Source: Sphingopyxis sp. YR583 (GTDB taxonomy: Bacteria > Pseudomonadota > Alphaproteobacteria > Sphingomonadales > Sphingomonadaceae). Taken from it: a DNA stretch of 64,000 bases. The notes below the pieces were generated by a model, which had not been told where the DNA came from, did not search any database, and saw nothing but the letters and a program-made list of their open reading frames with translations. The translations under genes and the position numbers were made by a program. Positions 1 to 9,727 of the stretch are shown one piece after another; within the stretch, counting starts at the first letter, position 1, and every line of letters begins with the position of its first letter. The DNA lies in NCBI RefSeq assembly GCF_900108295.1, contig NZ_FNWK01000002.1, positions 1 through 64,000 on the forward strand, in the 5' to 3' direction.

Positions 1-94
1 CGGGCAGCATTTCCTTGGGGATCGCCTTGGTCGCGGGCAGGAAGCGGGTGCCGAGGCCGGCGACGGGAAAGACGGCTTTGCGGATCGGTTTCAT
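1..94 (-). CDS. galU: UTP--glucose-1-phosphate uridylyltransferase, N-terminal fragment
   Basis: The minus strand from an ATG at 94 reads about 31 codons before the window edge and begins [20 protein letters not shown]. This is the nucleotidyltransferase signature of GalU, with the [19 protein letters not shown] substrate loop. The enzyme makes UDP-glucose, the precursor of UDP-glucuronate and UDP-xylose, which fits the EPS locus next door and the UDP-xylose synthase at 18.9 kb. Only the first part of the gene is visible, so paralogues of the same nucleotidyltransferase family cannot be fully excluded. Confidence 0.85.
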   Translation of the reverse strand, partial: MKPIRKAVFPVAGLGTRFLPATKAIPKEMLP

Positions 95-348
95 GCCGCT
101 GATGCTAGCGAGGCGCCTTCGTTTGAAACAGCCGGATTTTAGCTGTTCTCAGTTCCACCTTTCCCAAATTCGGACACCGGAGGAATGAGCGGGGTCGGAA
201 AGCCATTAGTTTTCGGCGAGACGTCATGCCATGCCGGAGAAATTGGCGCCTTTCCGAACTGGGGCCGGAATGCTAGACCATGGCTTCGAGCCAAAGGGCC
301 GCAATGGGCTGCGGTTCGACCTGCAGTAGCAGGCAGAGGGGGCGGGAC

Positions 349-597
349 GTGGAAACATTTTGGGACTGGCTAACCGTGTTTACATTCGCCGGGCTCGCCA
401 CTTTGCTCTTGCAGAGATCGGCGGAAGAAGAGCCCCGCGATCATCTTTGGCAATATGCCCCGCCGGCCGTCGGCTGCGCTCTGGTCAACTTTCTCGGTAA
501 CGAAGGCTATTCCGCCCCGGCAGCGGTGCTGTTTGTCGCGGTCGTATTCTACATCTTCAAAGTGCTGAACGTTCAACTGCCATTCGCAAAAAAATAG
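349..597 (+). CDS. XrtV sorting system accessory-type small membrane protein
   Basis: An 82-residue protein starts at GTG 349, preceded by a purine-rich AGAGGGGGCGGG ribosome site. An in-frame ATG at 280 would add a non-conserved basic leader. It begins VETFWDWLTVFTFAGLATLL, has a first membrane segment at about residues 8-23, then an E/R/D-rich stretch with the motif HLWQYAPPAVGCALVNFLGN, and a second membrane segment near the C-terminus. From memory this matches the small protein family that accompanies exosortase XrtV in sphingomonads. The xrtV-like gene lies 24 kb away in the same EPS locus. Its biochemical role is unknown. The family call comes from recalled sequence character, not a search. 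Confidence 0.65.
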   Translation: METFWDWLTVFTFAGLATLLLQRSAEEEPRDHLWQYAPPAVGCALVNFLGNEGYSAPAAVLFVAVVFYIFKVLNVQLPFAKK

Positions 598-601
598 GCA
601 A

Positions 602-629
602 ATCCCGATCCGGGAATATGGCTCGGGAT
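602..629 (+). terminator. weak inverted repeat after the XrtV-accessory gene
   Basis: A 7-bp inverted repeat (ATCCCGA at 602-608, TCGGGAT at 623-629) lies just after the stop at 597. There is no T-tract after it, so termination is only a possibility. Between here and 849 I see no other gene or motif. Confidence 0.25.
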
Positions 630-849
630 CAAGATATTACAGAACTTAACAGCGGTTGTTTCATCCTGTAAGCCGGGAAGGCGAAGGAGCAGCGGCGACT
701 TGCCGCATGCCCGCGCGTTTGAGGCGAGGCTGTCATGTTAATTTTGCTGCATTCTCGAATGGCGCCACCGGTCGCGAGGCCGGAAGCCGGTTTGGACTGT
801 TGCCTGCTCATGCCGGCTGCCGGATCTGATACTTCGACATATCTCCCGA

Positions 850-3204
850 TTGGAGCTGAATTCCTCCAGTTTCGACATTTTTGCGATGCGTAAGGAAGCG
901 CCACTAGAGGCGCAGCGGATCGGCAAGGCTCCGGCGGACAATGCCAACTGGCACATCGCGCCCGCGCCGATCGGATTTGGTGGAGGTTTCGTAACAGGTA
1001 TCGACATTGCCTCCGACGGATCGTTCATGGTCTGCAATACCGATGTGTTCAACGGCTACATCCGGCATGCCGGAGATGATCGCTGGCGCCTTTTGCTGCG
1101 TCAGGACAATCTTCAGAGCTCGGAATATGATCCAAGGCCCGACAACAGCAAGATATTGCGAGCGAAGGTCGGCAGCGGTGCCAACAACGGGACCTACTGC
1201 ACGCGGATTGCGCCGTCGGATCCCCGAGTTATCTACACGGCCTGGAATGGCTATTTTTACCGATCGACGGACGGTGGCGCGAGCTTCCGCCGAACCCCGC
1301 TCCCGCCAAAGGCATTTCTGTCCGACACCGGTCCGTCGCGGCGGTTCAATCGCTCGATCGATGTTCATCCACGCGATGCTGCGCAAGTGCTCCTCGGTAC
1401 CAACGGGGACGGCTGCTATACGTCCACTGACGGGTTTGCCTCCTTCCAGGAGGTGAAGCTTCCGGACACGGGGAAGGATTTCAGTGAAACCCCCGGTCGC
1501 TATCTCGTTGCGTGGGGGGACGATGGTAGCGCGTGGATCCACGTTTTTGGTGTCGGACTGTACCATTCGCCCAAAGGCATTTCCGGGCAGTTCCTCTTCG
1601 CCGGTGGGCCGCTCACCGCCTCGAGCCTGGTGGCTGCCAAGGACGGTGCCGTTTATGTGTGCGAGTTTCGGACAAGCGCAACGCAGATACCGGACGCACT
1701 GCATGTCCTGAGAGCCGGCGTGTGGCGGCGCGGCGCGGGCACGTTGAATGCCGATCAGGTTGCTGTAAGTCCTTTCGATCCTCTCCATCTGGTCTGGGCG
1801 AACGAGAATTCGGGGCAATGGTGGCAGAGTTTCGACGGAGGCCTGACGTCGACGGATTTCGGCAACGAACGAAGGGGCGTCGGCGAGAGCAAATGGTTGT
1901 CGAACAGCAGCAAGGCTGTTTTTCCCGCCCAGATATTATTCGATCCTGTTCGGCGCGGACGCCTTTGGATATGCGAGGGCGTCGGAATCAATTACTGCGA
2001 TCTGCCGTCCAAAACCGCCGATCCGGTGATTTTCCACGACATGAATGCCGGGATATCCGAGTTAGTCTCGACTTGCGGACTAACGTCGGCGGACAACCCG
2101 ATTGCGCTGCTCGGAGTCATGGACAAGGGCGTATGGCAGGTTGCCGGCGACACCGAAACGGGATGGGCCTATAGTCCGCCTCAAGGCCGGATTGCCGACC
2201 CGAGCGCCGTTGCCCATTTGCGCAGCATCGACAATGCGTCGGACGATCCCGATTTCGTGGTCGGCCTCTTCCAACAGGATGGCGGCAACGGTTGGTCCGA
2301 CGACTGGGGCCGGACATTTACGTCCTTCCCGCCTCCGCCCGGTCAGGAGGCCTGGCTCCCGGGCGGTGATTGCGCCGTGTCGACGCGCAGCAATATCATC
2401 ATTGCGCAGGGAAACCGCGGAGGCGCTTGGTGGACGAAAGCGGGCGGGCTGCGTACGGAGGACTGGCGTCCGGTTTCCTTCGGCGGATATTCGCCCGTCA
2501 CATCGTGGCTCAATGCTTATTATGTACACCGCGACTGCATCGCAGCGGACAAGACCAGGCCCGGTGTCTTCGCGGCACTCGTAAACAACATTTACAAGCT
2601 ACCGAACAACGATGACGCGATTGGGCGCGACATCGCCGGTCTCTGGCTCAATCGCAGTGGCGGCGAAGGGGAGTGGGAACATCGAGTGAAGGGTACACTC
2701 GCCCCGCTCGGATCCAAAAACCATACGTTGAGCCAGTTTTGGCAGGCGCGGCTCGCCTATGTCCCCGGACGCAGCGGAGAATTGCTATACGCCAATTGCG
2801 AGGGCGGAAACCGAAATGATCAGCTGATGTGGCTGCGGGACGATGGTGCAAAGATTACTGGACTTCCCGCCTTTCGCCTGTTCGCGTTCGATTTCGGCAA
2901 GGCGGCTCCCGGACAAGAGCGGCCTGCCATATATTTTTACGGGACGGCTGGCGGTATCCAAGGGCTTTATGTCAGCTTTGACTGGTTCGCGACCGATCCC
3001 ATCCTGATCAGCCGGTTTCCAAACAGCAGCTTTGACATCGTTTCGGCGGGTCTCGGCCTTGTAGGTGACATGCACAGCTTCGGTCGATGCTATCTGGGCT
3101 TTGGAGGCAATGGGTGGGTCCGCGCTGACCTTGCCGAAGGCCAAGGTCCGGCCAAGGCAACGCAAAATCCACACTTATCGTCTAACAGAATGCGGAGCGT
3201 CTAG
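850..3204 (+). CDS. Asp-box (BNR-like) beta-propeller protein heading the EPS operon
   Basis: A 784-residue product starts at TTG 850, or at ATG 886 (MRKEAPLE); neither start has a convincing ribosome site. It contains repeated Asp-box type motifs: YRSTDGGASF near residue 139, TSTDGFASF near 190, QSFDGGLTS near 328 and DDWGRTF near 490. Such motifs typify sialidase/xyloglucanase-like six- to eight-bladed propellers. No signal peptide is evident. It lies 8 bp before the priming transferase gene and on the same strand. It could be a polysaccharide-binding or -cleaving protein acting on the locus's own polymer, but catalytic residues cannot be assigned from the motifs and substrate is unknown. 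Confidence 0.6.
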   Translation: MELNSSSFDIFAMRKEAPLEAQRIGKAPADNANWHIAPAPIGFGGGFVTGIDIASDGSFMVCNTDVFNGYIRHAGDDRWRLLLRQDNLQSSEYDPRPDNSKILRAKVGSGANNGTYCTRIAPSDPRVIYTAWNGYFYRSTDGGASFRRTPLPPKAFLSDTGPSRRFNRSIDVHPRDAAQVLLGTNGDGCYTSTDGFASFQEVKLPDTGKDFSETPGRYLVAWGDDGSAWIHVFGVGLYHSPKGISGQFLFAGGPLTASSLVAAKDGAVYVCEFRTSATQIPDALHVLRAGVWRRGAGTLNADQVAVSPFDPLHLVWANENSGQWWQSFDGGLTSTDFGNERRGVGESKWLSNSSKAVFPAQILFDPVRRGRLWICEGVGINYCDLPSKTADPVIFHDMNAGISELVSTCGLTSADNPIALLGVMDKGVWQVAGDTETGWAYSPPQGRIADPSAVAHLRSIDNASDDPDFVVGLFQQDGGNGWSDDWGRTFTSFPPPPGQEAWLPGGDCAVSTRSNIIIAQGNRGGAWWTKAGGLRTEDWRPVSFGGYSPVTSWLNAYYVHRDCIAADKTRPGVFAALVNNIYKLPNNDDAIGRDIAGLWLNRSGGEGEWEHRVKGTLAPLGSKNHTLSQFWQARLAYVPGRSGELLYANCEGGNRNDQLMWLRDDGAKITGLPAFRLFAFDFGKAAPGQERPAIYFYGTAGGIQGLYVSFDWFATDPILISRFPNSSFDIVSAGLGLVGDMHSFGRCYLGFGGNGWVRADLAEGQGPAKATQNPHLSSNRMRSV

Positions 3205-3212
3205 GGAAAGCG

Positions 3213-4628
3213 ATGAACCGATCGAGAACAGACCTGTCGGCAGAAGGGCACGCCCGCCTTCGCGTCGTGGATCCTTCCGCAGGCGCGCGCCCGATATTTT
3301 CGTCGGCGCGCGACAAAAGGACGTTTCTCTATTGCCTCTCGCTCCTGCTCGATATGCTCTCGCTGGTCGCGGGATATCTGGTTGCCCTTGAGCTTCGCGA
3401 GGAGAAATGGCTCGCCGCCGGCGGTCAGTCGATCATCTATATCGCGCTTCCCATATTTCTGATGTTCGAAATTGCGCGCGAAGCTCAGGACGTAGAGACT
3501 CTGGGAAACCGTCTCACCGGAATACAGCGATCCCTGAGCGCGCTCGGCGCAACCGCGATCTTGGTGATCGGCATGGGATTTTTGTTCAAGGCCGAGGAAA
3601 TATCGCGCCTCGGTCTAGCCGTCACCTTTGGCGCCGCGGGTGTTTTCATCATCCTGTCGAAGGTCTTTCTCAATTTCGTCGTGAAGAAAACGATGGGCGA
3701 TGCGGTTGTCGCGACGATCCTTCTGCTCGACGGCCTGCCGGCCCGGGCGGAGCCGCATGCCGCGGTCGTCGACGTAGCCGCCGACGGGCTCTGGCCGGAC
3801 CTCGACCGGCCCGACATGATCGACGCGCTCTCGCGCCTCATTGCGCCCTACGACAGAGTTGTGGTGGCGTGCAGGTTTGACCACCGCCCGGCATGGTCGA
3901 CCTTTCTCAAAGGTCATGATGTTGGAGGCGAAATACTGCTTGATCGCGATCTCCTGCACGGTGCCGTCGCGATCGGACGATATGACGAGCATGATACGAT
4001 CATCTTGTCGCGCGGCCCGCTTAATCTCATGAACCGCATTCAGAAGCGCGCGTTGGATCTCGTCGTCGCAGTGATCGCTCTTGTCCTTCTTGCGCCGTTC
4101 CTCGCTATCGTGGCGCTCGCGATAAGGCTTGAGAGTCCGGGTCCCGTTCTCTTCACCCAGCTACGGGTAGGGCAGGGCAACCGGCAGTTCAGGATTTTCA
4201 AGTTCCGCTCGATGCGCGCCGACAGCAGTGATGCCGCCGGGACCATGTCCACGGGACGCGACGATCAGCGCATCACGAAGGTCGGGCGTGTGATCCGGCG
4301 CACCAGCATCGACGAGCTGCCGCAATTGTTGAATGTCATCCGCGGTGACATGAGCATGGTGGGGCCGCGGCCGCACGCCCTGGGGTCGACTGCCGGCGAC
4401 GAGCTTTTCTGGCATGCGTCCCAGCAATATTGGCTGCGCCATGCATTGAAACCGGGTATCACCGGCCTCGCGCAAATCCGGGGATATCGCGGTGCGACCG
4501 AGCGCGTCGAAGATCTGGCGCGAAGGGTCCGCTGCGACCTTGAATATCTGTCCGACTGGTCGTTATGGAGCGACGTCCTCATCCTGCTCAAGACCATCCG
4601 CGTCGTGATGCACAAGAACGCATATTGA
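3213..4628 (+). CDS. polyprenyl-phosphate sugar-1-phosphate transferase (EPS priming enzyme, SpsB/WcaJ-like)
   Basis: This 471-residue protein would transfer the first sugar-1-phosphate to undecaprenyl phosphate at the inner membrane. The N-terminal half has several membrane segments (about 45-65, 75-90, 110-130, 140-155). The C-terminal third is a bacterial sugar transferase domain: a membrane helix (RALDLVVAVIALVLLAPFL), then KFRSMR, SIDELPQLLNVIRGDMSMVG and PRPH, all hallmark motifs of the family. Length and layout match the exopolysaccharide polyprenyl glycosylphosphotransferases such as sphingan SpsB. AGGGAAAG precedes the ATG, and the gene starts 8 bp after the propeller gene. The sugar (glucose versus galactose) is not decidable here. 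Confidence 0.9.
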   Translation: MNRSRTDLSAEGHARLRVVDPSAGARPIFSSARDKRTFLYCLSLLLDMLSLVAGYLVALELREEKWLAAGGQSIIYIALPIFLMFEIAREAQDVETLGNRLTGIQRSLSALGATAILVIGMGFLFKAEEISRLGLAVTFGAAGVFIILSKVFLNFVVKKTMGDAVVATILLLDGLPARAEPHAAVVDVAADGLWPDLDRPDMIDALSRLIAPYDRVVVACRFDHRPAWSTFLKGHDVGGEILLDRDLLHGAVAIGRYDEHDTIILSRGPLNLMNRIQKRALDLVVAVIALVLLAPFLAIVALAIRLESPGPVLFTQLRVGQGNRQFRIFKFRSMRADSSDAAGTMSTGRDDQRITKVGRVIRRTSIDELPQLLNVIRGDMSMVGPRPHALGSTAGDELFWHASQQYWLRHALKPGITGLAQIRGYRGATERVEDLARRVRCDLEYLSDWSLWSDVLILLKTIRVVMHKNAY

Positions 4629-4728
4629 TGATCTCTCTACATTTTGAGGAATTCCGGCTCCACCCCGGTTCGAAAAGTCGGGGGCGAGCGCCTTTTGCCT
4701 GCGCGCTCACATCCCAGGGGCGTCGCTG

Positions 4729-6138
4729 ATGAGAATCGTCGGTATCCTGATCATCATATTCTCATTGCCCGTCATCATCGCGTGGTTACGTCGCTATTCC
4801 AAGCGGCGGCACTGGGCCTATCTGACGGTCGGATTGCTCCCCTTCATCATCAGCGCCTTCAATCTTGATGCCGCCTTCATCAGCTGGGAAGGGTGGCCGG
4901 GTTACAGCAAAGGCCTCGTGGTTTCCCTCCTCGACTGCCTTGCCCTCGGAATACTCTTCACCAGCAAGGCGCCGTTTCGCAAGCTTCCCTTCGTGGCCGT
5001 GTTTCTCCTTTATATTTTTGCCGCGGTCGCCTCGGTCGCGGCTTCGAACCTGCCGATGAGCGCGGCGTTTTATGTATTTCAGCTGATGCGCGTTTTCGTC
5101 GTTTTCGCGGCAGTTGCCTCCTTCGCCGGCCGCCCCGGCGCGGTACGTTGGCTTTGCTTCGGACTGGCTCTGGGTGCGGTATTCCAGGCGGTTGTCACCA
5201 TTGATCAGCGGTTTTCGGGCGCTATCCAGGCCACTGGAACGATGGGGCACCAGAACCTCTTGGGGCTGATGCTGCATTTCGTGACCTTGCCGCTGCTCGC
5301 CCTGCTCCTTGCCGGTGAACGGAACAAGCTGATCATGGCCGGGGTGCTGGCAGCGCTCGTCGCCGTGGCACTCGGCGTGTCGCGAGGCGCGATCGCCTTC
5401 GTCGCGCTCGGTATCGGCATCCTCTTCCTTCTTTCGCTCTCGCGCCGTCCGACGCCCCACAAATGGAAAATCACCGGGCTCGCTGTTCTATCGTTGGCGG
5501 TACTCATCCCGATCGGGATCACCAGTTTTCAGGAACGCTTCGCAGGCCGATCGGTCTACGAAGGTCCAGATGGAGAGAGGCAGGCCTTCGAGCGCGCGGC
5601 GAAGATGATGTGGAGCGACCATCCGATGGGCGTTGGCGCCAACAACTATGTTGTGACGGCGAATTCGCAAGGTTATTCCGAGCGGGCGGGGGTCATCTGG
5701 AACTATGCCAGTCGATCCACAAATGTGCATAACATGTACTTGCTCACCGCGGCAGAAATGGGCTGGATCGGCTTGTTGTCGCTGATCTTGCTCGTGACCT
5801 GGCCCGTGATGCGCGGGCTGAAGTTCGCGTTTGAATACCGAAAGGATCCTCGCGGTGACGTTGTTTTGGGAGCAACGGTCGCGATCTTTGTCACCTCGAT
5901 CCACGGACTGGTGGAATGGATCTTTGTAACCGGGCACGCGCAATATGTCTTTGCCATCTCTTTGGGAATTATCGCCGGAGCGATCCGGCAGTTGCATCGC
6001 GAGGCAATTTTGCAGTCGCGGACGGCGCGCCGCCGAGCAGCGCTGCGGCGAACCGACGCGAAGAAGGAAGCTGCCGATGAGAGCGTCGCTTCGTCCGGGA
6101 CGCAAGCGCGGGGGAACATATTAGGTTCGCCGTTATGA
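4729..6138 (+). CDS. O-antigen ligase/polymerase family protein (Wzy-like)
   Basis: A 469-residue polytopic inner-membrane protein with about ten to twelve hydrophobic segments. A large periplasmic loop around residues 265-340 contains GHxxxG-like and RST-type sequence (SDHPMGVGANNYV, STNVHNMYL), typical of the Wzy_C/WaaL superfamily. Placed between the priming transferase and the flippase gene, it is the likely polymerase that joins lipid-linked repeat units in the periplasm. The C-terminal tail (about 425-469) is basic, Ala/Arg-rich and cytosolic. A 100-bp gap separates it from the upstream gene. A second protein of the same superfamily is at 21.5 kb, so which one polymerises is uncertain. 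Confidence 0.8.
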   Translation: MRIVGILIIIFSLPVIIAWLRRYSKRRHWAYLTVGLLPFIISAFNLDAAFISWEGWPGYSKGLVVSLLDCLALGILFTSKAPFRKLPFVAVFLLYIFAAVASVAASNLPMSAAFYVFQLMRVFVVFAAVASFAGRPGAVRWLCFGLALGAVFQAVVTIDQRFSGAIQATGTMGHQNLLGLMLHFVTLPLLALLLAGERNKLIMAGVLAALVAVALGVSRGAIAFVALGIGILFLLSLSRRPTPHKWKITGLAVLSLAVLIPIGITSFQERFAGRSVYEGPDGERQAFERAAKMMWSDHPMGVGANNYVVTANSQGYSERAGVIWNYASRSTNVHNMYLLTAAEMGWIGLLSLILLVTWPVMRGLKFAFEYRKDPRGDVVLGATVAIFVTSIHGLVEWIFVTGHAQYVFAISLGIIAGAIRQLHREAILQSRTARRRAALRRTDAKKEAADESVASSGTQARGNILGSPL

Positions 6139-6175
6139 GCTTTGCTTTCCTCGACTCGAAACTGGGACGTCCTCT

Positions 6176-7585
6176 TTGACGGTCAGTTCTGCTCCCCGAA
6201 GGCTGGTCTCGAGCCTGCGGCTTATGCTCCGCTCGCGCCGGTCGCTCTTTGATGCCGCGGGGTGGGTGACTTTGACATTTTTGGCCACGCAGGTCCTGCG
6301 TCTGGTCTCGAACGTCATTCTCGCCTGGCTGCTCGCGCCGGCGCTTCTCGGCACAATGCTCCTGATCAACACGCTTCGAACGGGCGGGGAACTGTTGACC
6401 GACGTCGGTGTCGGGCAAAGTATCGTCAACGACCCGCGGGGAAATGATCCCGTATTTTACAACACCGCCTGGACGATACAGATCGTGCGCGGCCTTCTTC
6501 TGTTTGTGGTCGCACTCCTCCTCACGGTGCCGATCGCGCGGGGCTATGACAATCCCGAACTGCTCTATCTGCTCCCGGCCGTCGCCCCCATTTTTATTCT
6601 GACCGGCGTGACATCGCCGTCCCGGTTTATTCTGCAAAAACGCTTCGAGGTGCGAAAGCTTGCACTGTTCGATCTCGGTGCAGCTGTTTTCGGTGCCGCG
6701 GCGCAGATTGCGCTGGCCTATTTTATGCCGACGATCTGGGCGCTTGTCTTGGGTTTGCTCATCGGCGCAGCCGTGCCGGCGGCCGCGAGCTTTTTCCTGA
6801 TCGAGTGGCGATCGCACCGATTGCGCTGGGACAAGGAGGCCGTCGCCTCGATACTTCATTTCGGGAAATGGATTTTCCTCGCGTCGCTTATCTACTTTCT
6901 CGCGATGAATTTCGACCGTCTCTATTTTGCGGATGCGATCAGTCTGGCGCTGCTCGGTATCTACGGTATTGCCCGAACCTTTTCGGAAACGGCAATGCTG
7001 CTGTTTCAGCGCATGGGCAGCCTGCTGATTTTTCCGAAGATCGCGGCCTCTGCGCAGCGGGGCTACGATCTTCAACAGGTCATCCGCCCGATGCGGCTTG
7101 CCGCCCTTGTCGTTGTCGCGATCGGGCTGGCCGGAGGGATCGCACTTGCGGATCAGTTCATCTATCTCGTTTATGATGAGCGATATCACGCCGCCGGTTT
7201 TTTTCTCTCGGTGCTTCTCGTCGGAAGCTGGTTCGGGATCCTGGCCTCAATGGCAGATGCGATGATGATGGGCGTGGGAAAACCTTCCGGGGTTGCGTTC
7301 AGCAATGTCGCCAAGCTTGCGGTCATCGTGATCGCATTACCCCTCGTCCTTACACGTTACGGGATGAACGCGGCGCTCGCGGTATTTGTGGTGTCCGAGG
7401 CCGGACGATATGCCGTGCTCGCTTGGCGCAAGCGCGGCGTGGGCCTGAGCTTTCTCCGGCAGGATGCCGCAATGACCCTGTTGTTTTTCCTGCTTGTCAT
7501 TCTGTTTCGGGAAGCAAGCATGCTCGCCGGCCTTACGGGCGGGCTGGAGGCTTGGGTGTCGCAGGCGCGGATGTCGCATGGATAA
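6176..7585 (+). CDS. oligosaccharide flippase (Wzx/MOP family)
   Basis: A 469-residue protein with about twelve hydrophobic segments, characteristic of MATE/MOP-type polysaccharide flippases. It includes the N-terminal amphipathic helix plus GWVTLTFLATQVLRLVSNV and the MNFDRLYFADA sequence in the second bundle. It would flip the undecaprenyl-linked repeat unit outward. The open frame starts at TTG 6176; ATG 6224 (MLRSRRSLFD) is an equally good start and gives 453 residues. It overlaps the next gene by 8 bp, so translation is probably coupled. Confidence 0.85.
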   Translation: MTVSSAPRRLVSSLRLMLRSRRSLFDAAGWVTLTFLATQVLRLVSNVILAWLLAPALLGTMLLINTLRTGGELLTDVGVGQSIVNDPRGNDPVFYNTAWTIQIVRGLLLFVVALLLTVPIARGYDNPELLYLLPAVAPIFILTGVTSPSRFILQKRFEVRKLALFDLGAAVFGAAAQIALAYFMPTIWALVLGLLIGAAVPAAASFFLIEWRSHRLRWDKEAVASILHFGKWIFLASLIYFLAMNFDRLYFADAISLALLGIYGIARTFSETAMLLFQRMGSLLIFPKIAASAQRGYDLQQVIRPMRLAALVVVAIGLAGGIALADQFIYLVYDERYHAAGFFLSVLLVGSWFGILASMADAMMMGVGKPSGVAFSNVAKLAVIVIALPLVLTRYGMNAALAVFVVSEAGRYAVLAWRKRGVGLSFLRQDAAMTLLFFLLVILFREASMLAGLTGGLEAWVSQARMSHG

Positions 7586-8546
7586 AAGTGGTAAGATCGG
7601 AGTGGTCGCGATCGGCCGTAATGAAGGCGAGCGACTCCGCCATTGTCTTCAGTCGATCCCCGAAAATGTGCCAGTGGCATATGTCGACAGCGCGTCGACC
7701 GATGGAAGCGTGGTCTATGCAAGGACGCGAGGCGCCGAGATCGTGGAGCTCGACCTCAGCCGACCCTTCACAGCGGCGCGGGCACGCAATGAAGGGCTTC
7801 AGGCGATGCTACGTAAATGGCCTCGGCTGGAATATATCCAGTTCGTCGATGGCGATTGCGAAATCGAGGAAGGATGGCTCGGTGCGGCTGAGCGGTTTTT
7901 AAGCTCGGAGCAGTCGGTCGCGGCTGTATGCGGGCGGCGGCGCGAACGCTATCCCGAGCGCAGCTTCTATAATCGCCTATGCGATGCCGAATGGAATACG
8001 CCCGTGGGAGAAGCCGACGCATGCGGCGGCGACGCGATGTTCCGAACCGACGCGCTCGCGCAGGCTCGCGGTTATGACCACACGCTCATAGCTGGAGAGG
8101 AGCCCGAGCTCTGCCATCGGCTCCGCGGTCTGGGCTGGCGCGTCTGGCGGATCGACCATCCGATGACGATCCACGACGCTGACATGCATCGGACCCGCCA
8201 ATGGTGGATGCGGACCGTCCGCAGCGGATTTGGCTATGCGCAAGTCTGGCGGAAGACGCGGCAGGGTCTTGGACGGCCTTTATATGGCCGCCAGCTATTC
8301 AGCGCCCTGGCCTGGACGGCCGGCGTGGCGCTCGTCGGCATTCTTCTCGGGATGCTAATAGGGCCTGTCGGGTTGGCGATCGCACCAATGCTATGGTTGC
8401 TTCAATTTGGAAGATTGGCGCTGCGAGGGGGTGCCCGACCGGCTCTCCACACGCTAGCAGGCAAGGTCGCCGAAACCATAGGGGTGCTTCGATACGCATG
8501 GAGCGTCATCGCCAGCACGAAACCCGGTGCGATTTTCTACAAATGA
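7578..8546 (+). CDS. GT2-family glycosyltransferase
   Basis: The start at ATG 7578 (MDKSGKIGVVAIGRNEGERL) overlaps the flippase stop and gives 322 residues. The GT-A fold signatures are present: IGRNEGERL at the nucleotide-binding strand, YVDSASTDGS, the DxD-like VDGDCE, and GGDAMFRTDA. A C-terminal pair of membrane segments (about 245-275) suggests attachment to the inner membrane. It probably adds one sugar to the lipid-linked EPS repeat. Donor and acceptor cannot be read from the sequence. Confidence 0.85.
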   Translation: MDKSGKIGVVAIGRNEGERLRHCLQSIPENVPVAYVDSASTDGSVVYARTRGAEIVELDLSRPFTAARARNEGLQAMLRKWPRLEYIQFVDGDCEIEEGWLGAAERFLSSEQSVAAVCGRRRERYPERSFYNRLCDAEWNTPVGEADACGGDAMFRTDALAQARGYDHTLIAGEEPELCHRLRGLGWRVWRIDHPMTIHDADMHRTRQWWMRTVRSGFGYAQVWRKTRQGLGRPLYGRQLFSALAWTAGVALVGILLGMLIGPVGLAIAPMLWLLQFGRLALRGGARPALHTLAGKVAETIGVLRYAWSVIASTKPGAIFYK

Positions 8547-9727
8547 CGCGCGTCGCCTATCTTGTGAGCGATTATCATGCTCCGTCCCATACTTTCGTCC
8601 GGCGCGAGATCGCGGCGCTGCGTGCGCTTGAGGTCGATGTGGTTGCATACAGCGTTCAGCGCGGGAACAGCGCCAGCGCAGCCGCTGAACATCTACTCGG
8701 CCGATCGCCGTTCGCTTACCTTGCCGCGCTCGTGAGCAACCTATGCGCGGGCCCCGGGCGGTTCATCTCGGCTTGGTGGTTGGCAACCCGGCACCGGGCG
8801 CCTGGCGTGCGCGCCCTTATCTGGTCGCAATTTCATTTTGTCGAAGCCATGCTCCTTGCGCGTCTGATGCACCGTGCGCGTGTCACGCATCTTCATAGCC
8901 ATTTCGCAAACAGCGGGGCGACCGTCGCGCTCATCGCATCGCGCTACGCCCGAATTCCCTGGAGCCTTACCCTTCATGGAATTTCCGAGACGGATTATCC
9001 CGCAGGCATGCTCTTGGCGGACAAGATCGAAAGATCGACCTTCGTCGCCTGCGCGAGCTTCTTCATGCGCGCCCAAGCCATGCGCATTGTCGCTCAGCAC
9101 CACTGGGCGAAGATGTCGGTGGTGCGGTGCGGTGTCGACCTCGCTTCGTTGCCGCAGCCCGCGCCTCATAGCGAGGACGGACCAGCCCGGATCATCTGCG
9201 TGGGCCGCCTGTCGCCGGAAAAAGGCTATCTCGGCCTGCTCGACGCGCTGGCCGCCATCGCGGCCGAAGATCTCGAATTTGAGTTGCTCATCGTCGGTGA
9301 CGGCCCATTGGCAGGCGAAGTGCGAGCAAAGGCCTCAGAAATGGGACTTTGCGATCGCGTCGATTTTGTAGGCGCATTGCCTGAATCTGAAACGCTTGCC
9401 GCGATCGCACAGGCCGATATTCTCGTCCTGCCTAGCCTCATGGAAGGGCTTCCTGTCGTCCTCGTCGAAGCGATGGCGATGGGACGACCGGTCCTCGCAA
9501 GCCGCGTCGCCGGGATACCGGAATTGGTCGAACAGGGCGGAGGAGGCTATCTGTTCACCCCATCGGACCAGTCCGACCTTCTGCGGGGATTGAGAATGCT
9601 CATATCGGACCGGAGTCATTGGCAAGGCATGGGTCTCGCCGGTCGAACAAAAGTCGAGGAAGAATTTCAGATCCAGAGGTCCGGCTTGCGCATGAAAAGG
9701 CTCTTCGACGGCGAAAAATTGTCCTGA
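8543..9727 (+). CDS. GT4-family glycosyltransferase
   Basis: ATG 8543 overlaps the previous TGA in the ATGA arrangement, giving 394 residues starting MTRVAYLVSDYHAPSHTF. The C-terminal GT-B domain shows VGRLSPEKGYLGLLDA (donor-binding loop), LPSLMEGLPVVLVEAMAMG (the EX7E motif), and ASRVAGIPELV. The N-terminal domain with TFVRREIAAL resembles WcaL/EpsF-type EPS transferases. It is the last gene of the 850-9727 transcription unit. A gap of about 200 bp with no feature follows before a convergent gene. Confidence 0.85.
   Translation: MTRVAYLVSDYHAPSHTFVRREIAALRALEVDVVAYSVQRGNSASAAAEHLLGRSPFAYLAALVSNLCAGPGRFISAWWLATRHRAPGVRALIWSQFHFVEAMLLARLMHRARVTHLHSHFANSGATVALIASRYARIPWSLTLHGISETDYPAGMLLADKIERSTFVACASFFMRAQAMRIVAQHHWAKMSVVRCGVDLASLPQPAPHSEDGPARIICVGRLSPEKGYLGLLDALAAIAAEDLEFELLIVGDGPLAGEVRAKASEMGLCDRVDFVGALPESETLAAIAQADILVLPSLMEGLPVVLVEAMAMGRPVLASRVAGIPELVEQGGGGYLFTPSDQSDLLRGLRMLISDRSHWQGMGLAGRTKVEEEFQIQRSGLRMKRLFDGEKLS

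Noticed and set aside
904..1818. 304-codon minus-strand open frame inside the propeller gene
   Set aside because: Antisense to a longer protein-like frame; its product is Arg/Pro-rich with no motif, a typical shadow in high-GC DNA.
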